A DNA stretch of 64,000 nucleotides from Loxodes magnus. Taxonomy: Eukaryota > Ciliophora > Karyorelictea > Loxodida > Loxodidae. Within the stretch, counting starts at the first letter, position 1; each line of letters opens with the position of its first letter. Where the stretch lies: assembly GCA_946699065.1 (NCBI GenBank), contig CAMPDV010000109.1:682001-746000 (forward strand), read 5' to 3'. Made by a program: the position numbers and the translations under genes. The notes under the pieces are model-generated. The model was given only the letters and a program-made list of their open reading frames with translations, searched no databases and had not been told where the DNA came from. Shown here one piece after another: positions 31,601 to 44,220 of this stretch.

Positions 31601-34600
31601 AGTAAGAAAAGAAGATAGAGTTTCAGTTTTAAGGAAGATGCTTTGAGAAGTAATAAGTATTTAGAAAAGTGAAGAAGTAAAGTAAGAAAAGAAGATAGAG
31701 TTTCAGTTTTAAGGAGTATGCTTTGAGAAGTAATAAGTATTTCGAAAAGTGAAGAAGTAAAGTAAGAAAAGAAGATAGAATTTCAGTTTTAAGGAGTATG
31801 CTTTGAGAAGTAATAAGTATTTCGAAAAGTGAAGAAGTAAAGTAAGAAAAGAAGATAGAATTTCAGTTTTAAGGAGTATGCTTTGAGAAGTAATAAGTAT
31901 TTAGAAAAGTGAAGAAGTAAAGTAAGAAAAGAAGATAGAGTTTCAGTTTTAAGGAGTATGCTTTGAGAAGTAATAAGTATTTAGAAAAGTGAAGAAGTAA
32001 AGTAAGAAAAGAAGATAGAGTTTCAGTTTTAAGGAGTATGCTTTGAGAAGTAATAAGTATTTCGAAAAGTGAAGAAGTAAAGTAAGAAAAGAAGATAGAA
32101 TTTCAGTTTTAAGGAAGATGCTTTGAGAAGTAATAAGTATTTTGAAAAGTGAAGAAGTAAAGTAAGAAAAGAAGATAGAGTTTCAGTTTTAAGGAGTATG
32201 CTTTGAGAAGTAATAAGTATTTAGAAAAGTGAAGAAGTAAAGTAAGAAAAGAAGATAGAGTTTCAGTTTTAAGGAGTATGCTTTGTGAAGTAATAAGTAT
32301 TTCGAAAAGTGAAGAAGTAAAGTAAGAAAAGAAGATAGAATTTCAGTTTTAAGGAGTATGCTTTGAGAAGTAATAAGTATTTAGAAAAGTGAAGAAGTAA
32401 AGTAAGAAAAAAAGATAGAGTTTCAGTTTTAATGAAGATGCTTTGAGAAGTAATAAGTATTTAGAAAAGTGAAGAAGTAAAGTAAGAAAAGAAGATAGAA
32501 TTTCAGTTTTAAGGAGTATGCTTTGAGAAGTAATAAGTATTTCGAAAAGTGAAGAAGTAAAGTAAGAAAAGAAGATAGAATTTCAGTTTTAAGGAAGATG
32601 CTTTGTGAAGTAATAAGTATTTAGAAAAGTGAAGAAGTAAAGTAAGTAAAGAAGATAGAATTTCAGTTTTAAGGAGTATGCTTTGAGAAGTAATAAGTAT
32701 TTAGAAAAGTGAAGAAGTAAAGTAAGAAAAAAAGATAGAGTTTCAGTTTTAATGAAGATGCTTTGAGAAGTAATAAGTATTTAGAAAAGTGAAGAAGTAA
32801 AGTAAGAAAAGAAGATAGAATTTCAGTTTTAAGGAGTATGCTTTGAGAAGTAATAAGTATTTAGAAAAGTGAAGAAGTAAAGTAAGAAAAAAAGATAGAG
32901 TTTCAGTTTTAATGAAGATGCTTTGAGAAGTATTAAGTATTTAGAAAAGTGAATAAGTAAAGTAAGAAAAGAAGATAGAGTTTCAGTTTTAAGGAGTATG
33001 CTTTGAGAAGTAATAAGTATTTAGAAAAGTGAAGAAGTAAAGTAAGAAAAGAAGATAGAATTTCAGTTTTAAGGAAGATGCTTTGTGAAGTAATAAGTAT
33101 TTAGAAAAGTGAAGAAGTAAAGTAAGTAAAGAAGATAGAATTTCAGTTTTAAGGAGTATGCTTTGAGAAGTAATAAGTATTTAGAAAAGTGAAGAAGTAG
33201 AGTAAGAAAAGAAGATAGAATTTCAGTTTTAAGGAGTATGCTTTGAGAAGTATTAAGTATTTAGAAAAGTGAAGAAGTAAAGTAAGAAAAGAAGATAGAA
33301 TTTCAGTTTTAAGGAGTATGCTTAGAGAAGTAATAAGTATTAAGAAAAGTGAAGAAGTAAAGTAAGAAAAGAAGATAGAATTTCAGTTTTAAGGAGTATG
33401 CTTTGAGAAGTATTAAGTATTTAGAAAAGTGAAGAAGTAGAGTAAGAAAAGAAGATAGAATTTCAGTTTTAAGGAGTATGCTTTGAGAAGTAATAAGTAT
33501 TTAGAAAAGTGAAGAAGTAAAGTAAGAAAAGAAGATAGATTTTCGTTTTAAGGAGTATGCTTTGAGAAGTAATAAGTATTTAGAAAAGTGAAGAAGTAAA
33601 GTAAGAAAAAAAGATAGAGTTTCAGTTTTAAGGAGTATGCTTTGAGAAGTAATAAGTATTTAGAAAAGTGAAGAAGTAAAGTAAGAAAAAAAGATAGAGT
33701 TTCAGTTTTAATGAAGATGCTTTGAGAAGTAATAAGTATTTCGAAAAGTGAAGAAGTAAAGTAAGAAAAGAAGATAGAATTTCAGTTTTAATGAAGATGC
33801 TTTGAGAAGTAATAAGTATTTAGAAAAGTGAAGAAGTAAAGTAAGAAAAGAAGATAGAATTTCAGTTTTAATGAAGATGCTTTGAGAAGTAATAAGTATT
33901 TAGAAAAGTGAAGAAGTAAAGTAAGAAAAAAAGATAGAGTTTCAGTTTTAATGAAGATGCTTTGAGAAGTAATAAGTATTTAGAAAAGTGAAGAAGTAAA
34001 GTAAGAAAAGAAGATAGATTTTCGTTTTAAGGAGTATGCTTTGAGAAGTAATAAGTATTTAGAAAAGTGAAGAAGTAAAGTAAGAAAAGAAGATAGAGTT
34101 TCAGTTTTAAGGAGTATGCTTTGAGAAGTAATAAGTATTTAGAAAAGTGAAGAATTAAAGTAAGAAAAGAAGATAGAGTTTCATTTTTAAGGAGTATGCT
34201 TTGAGAAGTAATAAGTATTTCGAAAAGTGAAGAAGTAAAGTAAGAAAAAAAGATAGAGTTTCAGTTTTAATGAAGATGCTTTGAGAAGTAATAAGTATTT
34301 AGAAAAGTGAAGAAGTAAAGTAAGAAAAGAAGATAGAGTTTCAGTTTTAATGAAGATGCTTTGAGAAGTAATAAGTATTTAGAAAAGTGAAGAAGTAGAG
34401 TAAGAAAAGAAGATAGATTTTCGTTTTAAGGAGTATGCTTTGAGAAGTAATAAGTATTTAGAAAAGTGAAGAAGTAAAGTAAGAAAAGAAGATAGAGTTT
34501 CAGTTTTAAGGAAGATGCTTTGTGAAGTAATAAGTATTTAGAAAAGTGAAGAATTAAAGTAAGAAAAGAAGATAGAATTTCAGTTTTAAGGAGTATGCTT

Positions 34601-37600
34601 TGAGAAGTAATAAGTATTTTGAAAAGTGAAGAAGTAAAGTAAGAAAAGAAGATAGAATTTCAGTTTTAAGGAGTGTGCTTTGAGAAGTATTAAGTATTTA
34701 GAAAAGTGAATAAGTAAAGTAAGAAAAGAAGATAGAGTTTCAGTTTTAAGGAGTATGCTTTGTGAAGTAATAAGTATTTAGAAAAGTGAAGAAGTAAAGT
34801 AAGAAAAGAAGATAGAGTTTCAGTTTTAAGGAGTATGCTTTGAGAAGTAATAAGTATTTAGAAAAGTGAAGAATTAAAGTAAGAAAAGAAGATAGAGTTT
34901 CAGTTTTAAGGAGTATGCTTTGAGAAGTAATAAGTATTTAGAAAAGTGAAGAATTAAAGTAAGAAAAGAAGATAGAGTTTCAGTTTTAAGGAGTATGCTT
35001 TGAGAAGTAATAAGTATTTAGAAAAGTGAAGAATTAAAGTAAGAAAAGAAGATAGAGTTTCATTTTTAAGGAGTATGCTTTGAGAAGTAATAAGTATTTC
35101 GAAAAGTGAAGAAGTAAAGTAAGAAAAAAAGATAGAGTTTCAGTTTTAATGAAGATGCTTTGAGAAGTAATAAGTATTTAGAAAAGTGAAGAAGTAAAGT
35201 AAGAAAAGAAGATAGAATTTCAGTTTTAAGGAGTATGCTTTGAGAAGTAATAAGTATTTCGAAAAGTGAAGAAGTAAAGTAAGAAAAGAAGATAGAATTT
35301 CAGTTTTAATGAAGATGCTTTGAGAAGTAATAAGTATTTAGAAAAGTGAAGAAGTAAAGTAAGAAAAGAAGATAGAATTTCAGTTTTAATGAAGATGCTT
35401 TGAGAAGTAATAAGTATTTAGAAAAGTGAAGAAGTAAAGTAAGAAAAGAAGATAGAATTTCAGTTTTAATGAAGATGCTTTGAGAAGTAATAAGTATTTC
35501 GAAAAGTGAAGAAGTAAAGTAAGAAAAAAAGATAGAGTTTCAGTTTTAATGAAGATGCTTTGAGAAGTAATAAGTATTTAGAAAAGTGAAGAAGTAAAGT
35601 AAGAAAAGAAGATAGATTTTCGTTTTAAGGAGTATGCTTTGAGAAGTAATAAGTATTTAGAAAAGTGAAGAAGTAAAGTAAGAAAAGAAGATAGAGTTTC
35701 AGTTTTAAGGAAGATGCTTTGTGAAGTAATAAGTATTTAGAAAAGTGAAGAATTAAAGTAAGAAAAGAAGATAGAATTTCAGTTTTAAGGAGTATGCTTT
35801 GAGAAGTAATAAGTATTTTGAAAAGTGAAGAAGTAAAGTAAGAAAAGAAGATAGAATTTCAGTTTTAAGGAGTGTGCTTTGAGAAGTATTAAGTATTTAG
35901 AAAAGTGAAGAAGTAAAGTAAGAAAAGAAGATAGAGTTTCAGTTTTAAGGAGTATGCTTTGAGAAGTAATAAGTATTTAGAAAAGTGAAGAAGTAAAGTA
36001 AGAAAAGAAGATAGAGTTTCAGTTTTAAGGAGTATGCTTTGAGAAGTAATAAGTATTTAGAAAAGTGAAGAATTAAAGTAAGAAAAGAAGATAGAGTTTC
36101 AGTTTTAAGGAGTATGCTTTGAGAAGTAATAAGTATTTAGAAAAGTGAAGAATTAAAGTAAGAAAAGAAGATAGAGTTTCAGTTTTAAGGAGTATGCTTT
36201 GAGAAGTAATAAGTATTTAGAAAAGTGAAGAATTAAAGTAAGAAAAGAAGATAGAGTTTCAGTTTTAAGGAGTATGCTTTGAGAAGTAATAAGTATTTAG
36301 AAAAGTGAAGAAGTAAAGTAAGAAAAAAAGATAGAGTTTCAGTTTTAATGAAGATGCTTTGAGAAGTAATAAGTATTTAGAAAAGTGAAGAAGTAAAGTA
36401 AGAAAAGAAGATAGAATTTCAGTTTTAAGGAGTATGCTTTGAGAAGTAATAAGTATTTCGAAAAGTGAAGAAGTAAAGTAAGAAAAGAAGATAGAATTTC
36501 AGTTTTAAGGAGTATGCTTTGAGAAGTAATAAGTATTTCGAAAAGTGAAGAATTAAAGTAAGAAAAGAAGATAGAATTTCAGTTTTAAGGAGTATGCTTT
36601 GAGAAGTAATAAGTATTTAGAAAAGTGAAGAAGTAAAGTAAGAAAAAAAGATAGAGTTTCAGTTTTAATGAAGATGATTTGAGAAGTAATAAGTATTTAG
36701 AAAAGTGAAGAAGTAAAGTAAGAAAAGAAGATAGAATTTCAGTTTTAAGGAGTATGCTTTGAGAAGTAATAAGTATTTAGAAAAGTGAAGAAGTAAAGTA
36801 AGAAAAGAAGATAGAATTTCAGTTTTAAGGAAGATGCTTTGAGAAGTAATAAGTATTTAGAAAAGTGAAGAAGTAAAGTAAGAAAAGAAGATAGAGTTTC
36901 ATTTTTAAGGAGTATGCTTTGAGAAGTAATAAGTATTTCGAAAAGTGAAGAAGTAAAGTAAGAAAAAAAGATAGAGTTTCAGTTTTAATGAAGATGCTTT
37001 GAGAAGTAATAAGTATTTAGAAAAGTGAAGAAGTAAAGTAAGAAAAAAAGATAGAGTTTCAGTTTTAATGAAGATGCTTTGAGAAGTAATAAGTATTTTG
37101 AAAAGTGAAGAAGTAAAGTAAGAAAAGAAGATAGAATTTCAGTTTTAAGGAGTATGCTTTGAGAAGTAATAAGTATTTCGAAAAGTGAAGAAGTAAAGTA
37201 AGAAAAGAAGATAGAGTTTCAGTTTTAAGGAAGATGCTTTGTGAAGTAATAAGTATTTAGAAAAGTGAAGAAGTAAAGTAAGAAAAGAAGATAGAATTTC
37301 AGTTTTAAGGAGTATGCTTTGAGAAGTATTAAGTATTTAGAAAAGTGAAGAAGTAAAGTAAGAAAAGAAGATAGAATTTCAGTTTTAAGGAGTATGCTTT
37401 GAGAAGTATTAAGTATTTAGAAAAGTGAAGAAGTAAAGTAAGAAAAAAAGATAGAGTTTCAGTTTTAATGAAGATGCTTTGAGAAGTAATAAGTATTTAG
37501 AAAAGTGAAGAAGTAGAGTAAGAAAAGAAGATAGATTTTCGTTTTAAGGAGTATGCTTTGAGAAGTAATAAGTATTTAGAAAAGTGAAGAAGTAAAGTAA

Positions 37601-40060
37601 GAAAAGAAGATAGAGTTTCAGTTTTAAGGAAGATGCTTTGTGAAGTAATAAGTATTTAGAAAAGTGAAGAATTAAAGTAAGAAAAGAAGATAGAATTTCA
37701 GTTTTAAGGAGTATGCTTTGAGAAGTATTAAGTATTTAGAAAAGTGAAGAATTAAAGTAAGAAAAGAAGATAGAATTTCAGTTTTAAGGAGTATGCTTTG
37801 AGAAGTAATAAGTATTTAGAAAAGTGAAGAAGTAAAGTAAGAAAAGAAGATAGAATTTCAGTTTTAAGGAGTATGCTTTGAGAAGTATTAAGTATTTAGA
37901 AAAGTGAAGAAGTAAAGTAAGAAAAGAAGATAGAATTTCAGTTTTAAGGAGTAAGCTTTGAGAAGTAATAAGTATTTAGAAAAGTGAAGAAGTAAAGTAA
38001 GAAAAAAAGATAGAGTTTCAGTTTTAATGAAGATGCTTTGAGAAGTAATAAGTATTTAGAAAAGTGAAGAAGTAAAGTAAGAAAAGAAGATAGAATTTCA
38101 GTTTTAAGGAGTATGCTTTGAGAAGTAATAAGTATTTAGAAAAGTGAAGAAGTAAAGTAAGAAAAGAAGATAGAATTTCAGTTTTAAGGAAGATGCTTTG
38201 TGAAGTATTAAGTATTTAGAAAAGTGAAGAAGTAAAGTAAGAAAAGAAGATAGAGTTTCAGTTTTAAGGAGTATGCTTTGAGAAGTAATAAGTATTTAAA
38301 AAAGTGAAGAATTAAAGTAAGAAAAGAAGATAGAGTTTCAGTTTTAAGGAGTATGCTTTGAGAAGTAATAAGTATTTAGAAAAGTGAAGAATTAAAGTAA
38401 GAAAAGAAGATAGAGTTTCAGTTTTAAGGAGTATGCTTTGAGAAGTAATAAGTATTTAGAAAAGTGAAGAATTAAAGTAAGAAAAGAAGATAGAGTTTCA
38501 GTTTTAAGGAGTATGCTTTGAGAAGTAATAAGTATTTAGAAAAGTGAAGCAATAAAGTAAGAAAAGAAGATAGAATTTCAGTTTTAAGGAGTATGCTTTG
38601 AGAAGTATTAAGTATTTAGAAAAGTGAAGAAGTAAAGTAAGCAAAGAAGATAGAATTTCAGTTTTAAGGAGTATGCTTTGAGAAGTATTAAGTATTTAGA
38701 AAAGTGAAGAAGTAAAGTAAGAAAAGAAGATAGAATTTCAGTTTTAAGGAGTAAGCTTTGAGAAGTAATAAGTATTTAGAAAAGTGAAGAAGTAAAGTAA
38801 GAAAAAAAGATAGAGTTTCAGTTTTAATGAAGATGCTTTGAGAAGTAATAAGTATTTAGAAAAGTGAAGAAGTAAAGTAAGAAAAGAAGATAGAATTTCA
38901 GTTTTAAGGAGTATGCTTTGAGAAGTAATAAGTATTTAGAAAAGTGAAGAAGTAAAGTAAGAAAAGAAGATAGAATTTCAGTTTTAAGGAAGATGCTTTG
39001 TGAAGTATTAAGTATTTAGAAAAGTGAAGAAGTAAAGTAAGAAAAGAAGATAGAGTTTCAGTTTTAAGGAGTATGCTTTGAGAAGTAATAAGTATTTCGA
39101 AAAGTGAAGAAGTAAAGTAAGAAAAAAAGATAGAGTTTCAGTTTTAATGAAGATGCTTTGAGAAGTAATAAGTATTTAGAAAAGTGAAGAAGTAAAGTAA
39201 GAAAAGAAGATAGAGTTTCAGTTTTAAGGAGTATGCTTTGAGAAGTAATAAGTATTTAGAAAAGTGAAGAAGTAAAGTAAGAAAAGAAGATAGAATTTCA
39301 GTTTTAAGGAGTATGCTTTGAGAAGTATTAAGTATTTAGAAAAGTGAAGAAGTAAAGTAAGAAAAGAAGATAGAATTTCAGTTTTAAGGAGTATGCTTTG
39401 AGAAGTATTAAGTATTTAGAAAAGTGAAGAAGTAGAGTAAGAAAAGAAGATAGAATTTCAGTTTTAAGGAGTATGCTTTGAGAAGTAATAAGTATTTAGA
39501 AAAGTGAAGAAGTAAAGTAAGAAAAGAAGATAGAATTTCAGTTTTAAGGAGTATGCTTTGAGAAGTATTATGTATTTAGAAAAGTGAAGAAGTAGAGTAA
39601 GAAAAGAAGATAGAATTTCAGTTTTAAGGAGTATGCTTTGAGAAGTATTAAGTATTTAGAAAAGTGAAGCAATAAAGTAAGAAAAGAAGATAGAATTTCA
39701 GTTTTAAGGAGTATGCTTTGAGAAGTATTAAGTATTTAGAAAAGTGAAGAAGTAAAGTAAGAAAAGAAGATAGAATTTCAGTTTTAAGGAGTATGCTTTG
39801 AGAAGTATTAAGTATTTAGAAAAGTGAAGAAGTAAAGTAAGAAAAGAAGATAGAATTTCAGTTTTAAGGAGTAAGCTTTGAGAAGTAATAAGTATTTAGA
39901 AAAGTGAAGAATTAAAGTAAGAAAAGAAGATAGAGTTTCAGTTTTAAGGAGTATGCTTTGAGAAGTAATAAGTATTTAGAAAAGTGAAGAATTAAAGTAA
40001 GAAAAGAAGATAGAGTTTCAGTTTTAAGGAGTATGCTTTGAGAAGTAATAAGTATTTAGA

Positions 40061-43000
40061 AAAGTGAAGAAGTAAAGTAAGAAAAAAAGATAGAGTTTCA
40101 GTTTTAATGAAGATGCTTTGAGAAGTAATAAGTATTTAGAAAAGTGAAGAAGTAAAGTAAGAAAAGAAGATAGAATTTCAGTTTTAAGGAGTATGCTTTG
40201 AGAAGTAATAAGTATTTCGAAAAGTGAAGAAGTAAAGTAAGAAAAGAAGATAGAATTTCAGTTTTAAGGAGTATGCTTTGAGAAGTAATAAGTATTTAGA
40301 AAAGTGAAGAATTAAAGTAAGAAAAGAAGATAGAGTTTCAGTTTTAAGGAGTATGCTTTGAGAAGTAATAAGTATTTAGAAAAGTGAAGAATTAAAGTAA
40401 GAAAAGAAGATAGAGTTTCAGTTTTAAGGAGTATGCTTTGAGAAGTAATAAGTATTTAGAAAAGTGAAGAATTAAAGTAAGAAAAGAAGATAGAGTTTCA
40501 GTTTTAAGGAGTATGCTTTGAGAAGTAATAAGTATTTAGAAAAGTGAAGAAGTAAAGTAAGAAAAAAAGATAGAGTTTCAGTTTTAATGAAGATGCTTTG
40601 AGAAGTAATAAGTATTTAGAAAAGTGAAGAAGTAAAGTAAGAAAAGAAGATAGAATTTCAGTTTTAAGGAGTATGCTTTGAGAAGTAATAAGTATTTCGA
40701 AAAGTGAAGAAGTAAAGTAAGAAAAGAAGATAGAATTTCAGTTTTAAGGAGTATGCTTTGAGAAGTAATAAGTATTTAGAAAAGTGAAGAATTAAAGTAA
40801 GAAAAGAAGATAGAATTTCAGTTTTAAGGAGTATGCTTTGAGAAGTAATAAGTATTTAGAAAAGTGAAGAAGTAAAGTAAGAAAAGAAGATAGAATTTCA
40901 GTTTTAATGAAGATGCTTTGAGAAGTAATAAGTATTTAGAAAAGTGAAGAAGTAAAGTAAGAAAAGAAGATAGAATTTCAGTTTTAAGGAGTATGCTTTG
41001 AGAAGTAATAAGTATTTAGAAAAGTGAAGAATTAAAGTAAGAAAAGAAGATAGAGTTTCAGTTTTAAGGAGTATGCTTTGAGAAGTAATAAGTATTTAGA
41101 AAAGTGAAGAAGTAAAGTAAGAAAAGAAGATAGAGTTTCAGTTTTAAGGAGTATGCTTTGAGAAGTAATAAGTATTTAGAAAAGTGAAGAATTAAAGTAA
41201 GAAAAGAAGATAGAGTTTCAGTTTTAAGGAGTATGCTTTGAGAAGTAATAAGTATTTAGAAAAGTGAAGAAGTAAAGTAAGAAAAAAAGATAGAGTTTCA
41301 GTTTTAATGAAGATGCTTTGAGAAGTAATAAGTATTTAGAAAAGTGAAGAAGTAAAGTAAGAAAAAAAGATAGAGTTTCAGTTTTAATGAAGATGCTTTG
41401 AGAAGTAATAAGTATTTAGAAAAGTGAAGAAGTAAAGTAAGAAAAGAAGATAGAATTTCAGTTTTAAGGAGTATGCTTTGAGAAGTAATAAGTATTTAGA
41501 AAAGTGAAGAAGTAAAGTAAGAAAAGAAGATAGAATTTCAGTTTTAAGGAGTATGCTTTGAGAAGTAATAAGTATTTAGAAAAGTGAAGAATTAAAGTAA
41601 GAAAAGAAGATAGAATTTCAGTTTTAAGGAGTATGCTTTGAGAAGTAATAAGTATTTAGAAAAGTGAAGAAGTAAAGTAAGAAAAGAAGATAGAATTTCA
41701 GTTTTAAGGAGTATGCTTTGAGAAGTAATAAGTATTTAGAAAAGTGAAGAAGTAAAGTAAGAAAAGAAGATAGAGTTTCAGTTTTAAGGAGTATGCTTTG
41801 AGAAGTAATAAGTATTTAGAAAAGTGAAGAATTAAAGTAAGAAAAGAAGATAGAGTTTCAGTTTTAAGGAGTATGCTTTGAGAAGTAATAAGTATTTAGA
41901 AAAGTGAAGAAGTAAAGTAAGAAAAGAAGATAGAGTTTCAGTTTTAAGGAAGATGCTTTGTGAAGTAATAAGTATTTAGAAAAGTGAAGAATTAAAGTAA
42001 GAAAAGAAGATAGAATTTCAGTTTTAAGGAGTATGCTTTGAGAAGTAATAAGTATTTTGAAAAGTGAAGAAGTAAAGTAAGAAAAGAAGATAGAATTTCA
42101 GTTTTAAGGAGTATGCTTTGAGAAGTAATAAGTATTTAGAAAAGTGAAGAAGTAAAGTAAGAAAAAAAGATAGAGTTTCAGTTTTAATGAAGATGCTTTG
42201 AGAAGTAATAAGTATTTAGAAAAGTGAAGAAGTAAAGTAAGAAAAGAAGATAGAATTTCAGTTTTAAGGAGTATGCTTTGAGAAGTAATAAGTATTTCGA
42301 AAAGTGAAGAAGTAAAGTAAGAAAAGAAGATAGAATTTCAGTTTTAAGGAGTATGCTTTGAGAAGTAATAAGTATTTAGAAAAGTGAAGAATTAAAGTAA
42401 GAAAAGAAGATAGAGTTTCAGTTTTAAGGAGTATGCTTTGAGAAGTAATAAGTATTTAGAAAAGTGAAGAATTAAAGTAAGAAAAGAAGATAGAGTTTCA
42501 GTTTTAAGGAGTATGCTTTGAGAAGTAATAAGTATTTAGAAAAGTGAAGAATTAAAGTAAGAAAAGAAGATAGAGTTTCAGTTTTAAGGAGTATGCTTTG
42601 AGAAGTAATAAGTATTTAGAAAAGTGAAGAAGTAAAGTAAGAAAAAAAGATAGAGTTTCAGTTTTAATGAAGATGCTTTGAGAAGTAATAAGTATTTAGA
42701 AAAGTGAAGAAGTAAAGTAAGAAAAGAAGATAGAATTTCAGTTTTAAGGAGTATGCTTTGAGAAGTAATAAGTATTTCGAAAAGTGAAGAAGTAAAGTAA
42801 GAAAAGAAGATAGAATTTCAGTTTTAAGGAGTATGCTTTGAGAAGTAATAAGTATTTAGAAAAGTGAAGAATTAAAGTAAGAAAAGAAGATAGAATTTCA
42901 GTTTTAAGGAGTATGCTTTGAGAAGTAATAAGTATTTAGAAAAGTGAAGAAGTAAAGTAAGAAAAGAAGATAGAATTTCAGTTTTAATGAAGATGCTTTG

Positions 43001-44220
43001 AGAAGTAATAAGTATTTAGAAAAGTGAAGAAGTAAAGTAAGAAAAGAAGATAGAATTTCAGTTTTAAGGAGTATGCTTTGAGAAGTAATAAGTATTTAGA
43101 AAAGTGAAGAATTAAAGTAAGAAAAGAAGATAGAGTTTCAGTTTTAAGGAGTATGCTTTGAGAAGTAATAAGTATTTAGAAAAGTGAAGAAGTAAAGTAA
43201 GAAAAGAAGATAGAGTTTCAGTTTTAAGGAGTATGCTTTGAGAAGTAATAAGTATTTAGAAAAGTGAAGAATTAAAGTAAGAAAAGAAGATAGAGTTTCA
43301 GTTTTAAGGAGTATGCTTTGAGAAGTAATAAGTATTTAGAAAAGTGAAGAAGTAAAGTAAGAAAAAAAGATAGAGTTTCAGTTTTAATGAAGATGCTTTG
43401 AGAAGTAATAAGTATTTAGAAAAGTGAAGAAGTAAAGTAAGAAAAAAAGATAGAGTTTCAGTTTTAATGAAGATGCTTTGAGAAGTAATAAGTATTTAGA
43501 AAAGTGAAGAAGTAAAGTAAGAAAAGAAGATAGAATTTCAGTTTTAAGGAGTATGCTTTGAGAAGTAATAAGTATTTCGAAAAGTGAAGAAGTAAAGTAA
43601 GAAAAGAAGATAGAATTTCAGTTTTAAGGAGTATGCTTTGAGAAGTAATAAGTATTTAGAAAAGTGAAGAATTAAAGTAAGAAAAGAAGATAGAATTTCA
43701 GTTTTAAGGAGTATGCTTTGAGAAGTAATAAGTATTTAGAAAAGTGAAGAAGTAAAGTAAGAAAAGAAGATAGAATTTCAGTTTTAAGGAGTATGCTTTG
43801 AGAAGTAATAAGTATTTAGAAAAGTGAAGAAGTAAAGTAAGAAAAGAAGATAGAGTTTCAGTTTTAAGGAGTATGCTTTGAGAAGTAATAAGTATTTAGA
43901 AAAGTGAAGAATTAAAGTAAGAAAAGAAGATAGAGTTTCAGTTTTAAGGAGTATGCTTTGAGAAGTAATAAGTATTTAGAAAAGTGAAGAAGTAAAGTAA
44001 GAAAAGAAGATAGAGTTTCAGTTTTAAGGAAGATGCTTTGTGAAGTAATAAGTATTTAGAAAAGTGAAGAATTAAAGTAAGAAAAGAAGATAGAATTTCA
44101 GTTTTAAGGAGTATGCTTTGAGAAGTAATAAGTATTTTGAAAAGTGAAGAAGTAAAGTAAGAAAAGAAGATAGAATTTCAGTTTTAAGGAGTAAGCTTTG
44201 AGAAGTAATAAGTATTTAGA
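40061..44220 (+). repeat. Tandem duplication of a 26-unit (2,080-bp) block inside the satellite
   Basis: Unit variants in 40,061-42,140 recur 2,080 bp later in the same order: the AAAAAAAGATAGAG..AATGAAGATG units at 40,061, 40,541, 41,261 and 41,341 reappear at 42,141, 42,621, 43,341 and 43,421, and the GGAAGATGCTTTGTGAAG unit at 41,941 reappears at 44,021. A single-base difference is visible at 41,498 against 43,578. A further block (about 39,340-40,540) recurs 4,880 bp later at about 44,220-45,420. Confidence 0.85.
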